This document shows positions 5,007 through 5,971 of a stretch of DNA of 5,971 nt, piece after piece. The position numbers were made by a program, and so were the translations under genes. The notes below the pieces were generated by a model, which saw only the letters and a program-made list of their open reading frames with translations, did no database searches and was not told the origin of the DNA. The DNA is from an uncultured Desulfovibrio sp. GTDB lineage: Bacteria > Desulfobacterota > Desulfovibrionia > Desulfovibrionales > Desulfovibrionaceae. The first letter of the stretch is position 1. Each line of letters opens with the position of its first letter. The DNA lies in contig USCL01000236.1 of the NCBI GenBank assembly GCA_900553145.1, positions 1 through 5,971 of the forward strand, read 5' to 3'.

Positions 5007-5302
5007 GTGATCACCCTCCCCTCTTTGAACGCCAGACGAATACGCCGGAGCCGCTGCCGCCGTTCCCGGGCAGCGCGCTTGCTGCCCTTCTGGTCACGCC
5101 ATGCCGAGATCACGACACAGGCCGGGCCTTCAAATTCGGCCACGACCTTGAGCCGTCCGTGGGCCATGACGAAGCGTTCGCCGTCCTTCATGCCGCTGCC
5201 CTTCACGCATGTCCCTTGGCGCAGGGCATCAAGTACCCCTTGAAGCGAGATGCGCCGCTCGAAACAACGGTCGAGCGCGTGGGCGAAAAAGGTGAGGTTC
5301 AT
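5000..5302 (-). CDS. DUF4258 domain protein in phage early operon
   Basis: The 100-residue protein has the DUF4258 pattern: FFAHALDRCFERRIS (5-19, the H..DR..eR.Is start), a central strand pair (GERFVMAHGRLKVVAEF, 41-57) and the closing VVISAWRD (63-70). A strongly basic tail follows (KGSKRAARERRQRLRR). DUF4258 proteins are small, often plasmid- or phage-borne, and some resemble RelE/BrnT-like RNase toxins in layout; activity here is unproven and no antitoxin partner is visible. The basic tail suggests nucleic-acid contact (inference). Start: ATG 5302 with GGGGG 4 nt upstream. It forms a 4-nt ATGA overlap with the stop of the upstream gene and a 7-nt overlap with the methyltransferase. Confidence 0.82.
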   Translation of the reverse strand: MNLTFFAHALDRCFERRISLQGVLDALRQGTCVKGSGMKDGERFVMAHGRLKVVAEFEGPACVVISAWRDQKGSKRAARERRQRLRRIRLAFKEGRVITC

Positions 5303-5535
5303 TCGTCCCCCTTGACCGTCCGGCAGAAGGTTTCCCGGACTTCCTTGAACGCCCTGTCTTTGAGTTCGTCGAGCTGCGCGAGCGTGATCTTGCCTTGGCG
5401 GTAGAGCTTGCAGCCTTCATGAAAGGCCACCAACGGCGGGTAGTCCTGCAACGCCTCGGCTTCGAGCGTTGGAGCGTCCGGCTCCTCATCGGCGGCGGAC
5501 GCCAACGAGTATCCGGGGGCGCGGCCGGACAACAA
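5299..5535 (-). CDS. Unknown phage gene, probably truncated at its 5' end
   Basis: The frame carries about 78 protein-like residues: an N-terminal LLSGRAPGYSLASAADEEPD, an acidic linker and a helical C-terminus containing FHEGCKLYRQGK and LDELKDRAFKEV, ending TVKGDE. I recognise no family. There is no ATG in this part; candidate starts are TTG at 5535, 5532, 5505 or 5451, or GTG at 5430, none with a good RBS. The frame stays open to an ATG at 5862, but beyond about 5545 the translation turns low-quality, with plus-strand genes lying opposite. GC-rich codon use stops at the same point. I infer that the real N-terminus was lost at a recombination junction near 5536-5554, or that a weak TTG start is used. 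Its stop overlaps the DUF4258 start (ATGA), so it was the operon member upstream. Confidence 0.5.
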   Translation of the reverse strand: MLSGRAPGYSLASAADEEPDAPTLEAEALQDYPPLVAFHEGCKLYRQGKITLAQLDELKDRAFKEVRETFCRTVKGDE

Positions 5536-5554
5536 CGCGCGGGAGAAACCCAGA

Positions 5555-5758
5555 ATGATTGTGAAGGTGCAACTCAGCGAATATCCCAAAGATGCCCTTT
5601 GTCTCATATATAATGAAGACAGATCATTCCTTGATGAAAATGAACCGTCCCCAGCTATCGTGAAAGCTCTCCGAAGGAATAGGAAAGGATTTTTCGAGGT
5701 CAAGGTGAACGGTCGTGAGATAGAGATTATCCGTCGCATCAAAGATCTGGAGTGGTAA
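5555..5758 (+). CDS. Unknown 67-residue protein upstream of AlpA-type regulator
   Basis: This is a small soluble protein (starts MIVKVQLSEYPKDALCLIYN, ends RRIKDLEW) with an alternation of strand-like and helix-like stretches and a basic middle (KALRRNRKGFF). I know no family for it. GGGAG lies 9-10 nt upstream of the ATG at 5555. Codon use is more AT-rich and balanced than in the minus-strand phage genes, suggesting a different origin. It is followed after 49 nt by the AlpA-type gene on the same strand, so the two probably share a transcript; a perfect dyad covers its stop codon. The opposite strand is open here but gives poor protein sequence. Confidence 0.62.
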   Translation: MIVKVQLSEYPKDALCLIYNEDRSFLDENEPSPAIVKALRRNRKGFFEVKVNGREIEIIRRIKDLEW

Positions 5759-5766
5759 CCACTCCA
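5748..5766 (+). promoter_or_regulatory. Perfect 19-bp dyad over a stop codon, upstream of alpA-like gene
   Basis: TGGAGTGGT-A-ACCACTCCA is a perfect inverted repeat with 9-bp arms and a single central base. As DNA it has the form of a repressor operator; as RNA it would fold with the stop codon TAA in the loop. It lies 41 nt upstream of the AlpA-type start. No U tract follows, so termination is unlikely. Autoregulation by the AlpA-type protein or attenuation between the two genes is inference. Confidence 0.45.
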
Positions 5767-5807
5767 TCCCTGAGCACTATTAATTATCAAGAAAAGTGAG
5801 GCGATAT

Positions 5808-5971
5808 ATGGTACAGTTTGAAGCGAAGCTGACGCTTCCCGAAATCGGTTATGTCCGACCAAAGCAGGTATCTTATATCATGGGTGTCAGCAGAGCGACA
5901 CTCTACAACTGGATCAAGGCCGGAAAGCTCCCGAAGCCGGAAAGACTGGGGGCCCGTATGGTCGCATGGCC
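5808..5971 (+). CDS. AlpA-family HTH transcriptional regulator / excisionase-like protein, cut by right edge
   Basis: 54 codons are visible. Residues 15-54 match the AlpA (PF05930) / HTH_17 pattern: YVRPKQVSYIMGVSRATLYN, then WIKAGKLPKP, then LGARMVAW, that is, the MerR-like winged helix-turn-helix used by phage and satellite regulators such as P4 Vis and by E. coli AlpA. Such proteins activate integrase or excision genes, or act as recombination directionality factors, and are usually near an integrase. Start: ATG 5808 with GAGG 6 nt upstream. An integrase may lie to the right, outside the window. Only the last residues of the roughly 65-80 residue family length are missing. Confidence 0.86.
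   Translation, partial: MVQFEAKLTLPEIGYVRPKQVSYIMGVSRATLYNWIKAGKLPKPERLGARMVAW

Noticed and set aside
5536..5862. Upstream extension of the minus-strand frame to an ATG at 5862
   Set aside because: The translation is serine/phenylalanine/leucine-rich and unlike the rest, lies opposite two plausible plus-strand genes, and changes character exactly at the composition junction.

Overview
The window looks like a GC-rich genome of the Desulfovibrionaceae type (Desulfovibrio, Bilophila or a relative). The evidence is a periplasmic tetraheme c-type cytochrome of the anaerobic respiratory kind, a TauE/SafE-family exporter, and a run of phage genes of a style common in that family. The taxonomic call is inference; no marker gene is present.

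Left part (1-2699), resident genes, all on the minus strand. Three unlinked cargo genes follow one another: the N-terminal part of a TauE/SafE (TSUP) permease running off the left edge (1-434), an intact NCS2 xanthine-type permease (767-2224), and a small secreted tetraheme cytochrome (2370-2699). A perfect 14-bp-stem bidirectional terminator (680-713) closes the permease unit. The 332 bases between the first two genes otherwise hold only a small LacI-operator-like palindrome.

Boundary (2700-3172): about 470 bases with no convincing gene. They hold several hairpins and a plus-strand terminator-like structure (3089-3137). This is the transition from resident genes to a prophage or prophage remnant.

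Right part (3173-5535), a compact minus-strand phage early operon. Reading in the direction of transcription: a 5'-truncated unknown gene, a DUF4258 protein, a phage N6-adenine methyltransferase, a lambda-O-like replication initiator, an 83-residue unknown protein and a 64-residue single-span membrane protein. Most junctions are ATGA or TGATG overlaps or close overlaps, so translation is probably coupled. The initiator gene is broken by what looks like a one-base deletion near 3841: the conserved C-terminal motif continues in the -1 frame.

The most interesting structure lies inside the initiator gene. Seven copies of CGTTWC (4096-4174) are spaced 11, 10, 21, 11, 10 and 10 bp apart, fall in all three codon phases, and are followed by a 31-nt pure polypurine/polypyrimidine tract (4054-4084) and a GC-rich dyad with a 16-bp alternating purine-pyrimidine run (4021-4044). 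Iterons, strand-asymmetric tract and palindrome occur in the same order relative to the gene as in the phage lambda origin inside gene O. I read this as a probable embedded phage replication origin.

Far right (5555-5971): the strand, the base composition (more AT) and the gene style change. A 67-residue unknown protein is followed by an AlpA-type HTH regulator (cut by the window edge), both on the plus strand, with a perfect 19-bp dyad over the stop codon of the first. The abrupt change near 5536-5554 looks like a recombination junction that removed the start of the minus-strand operon.
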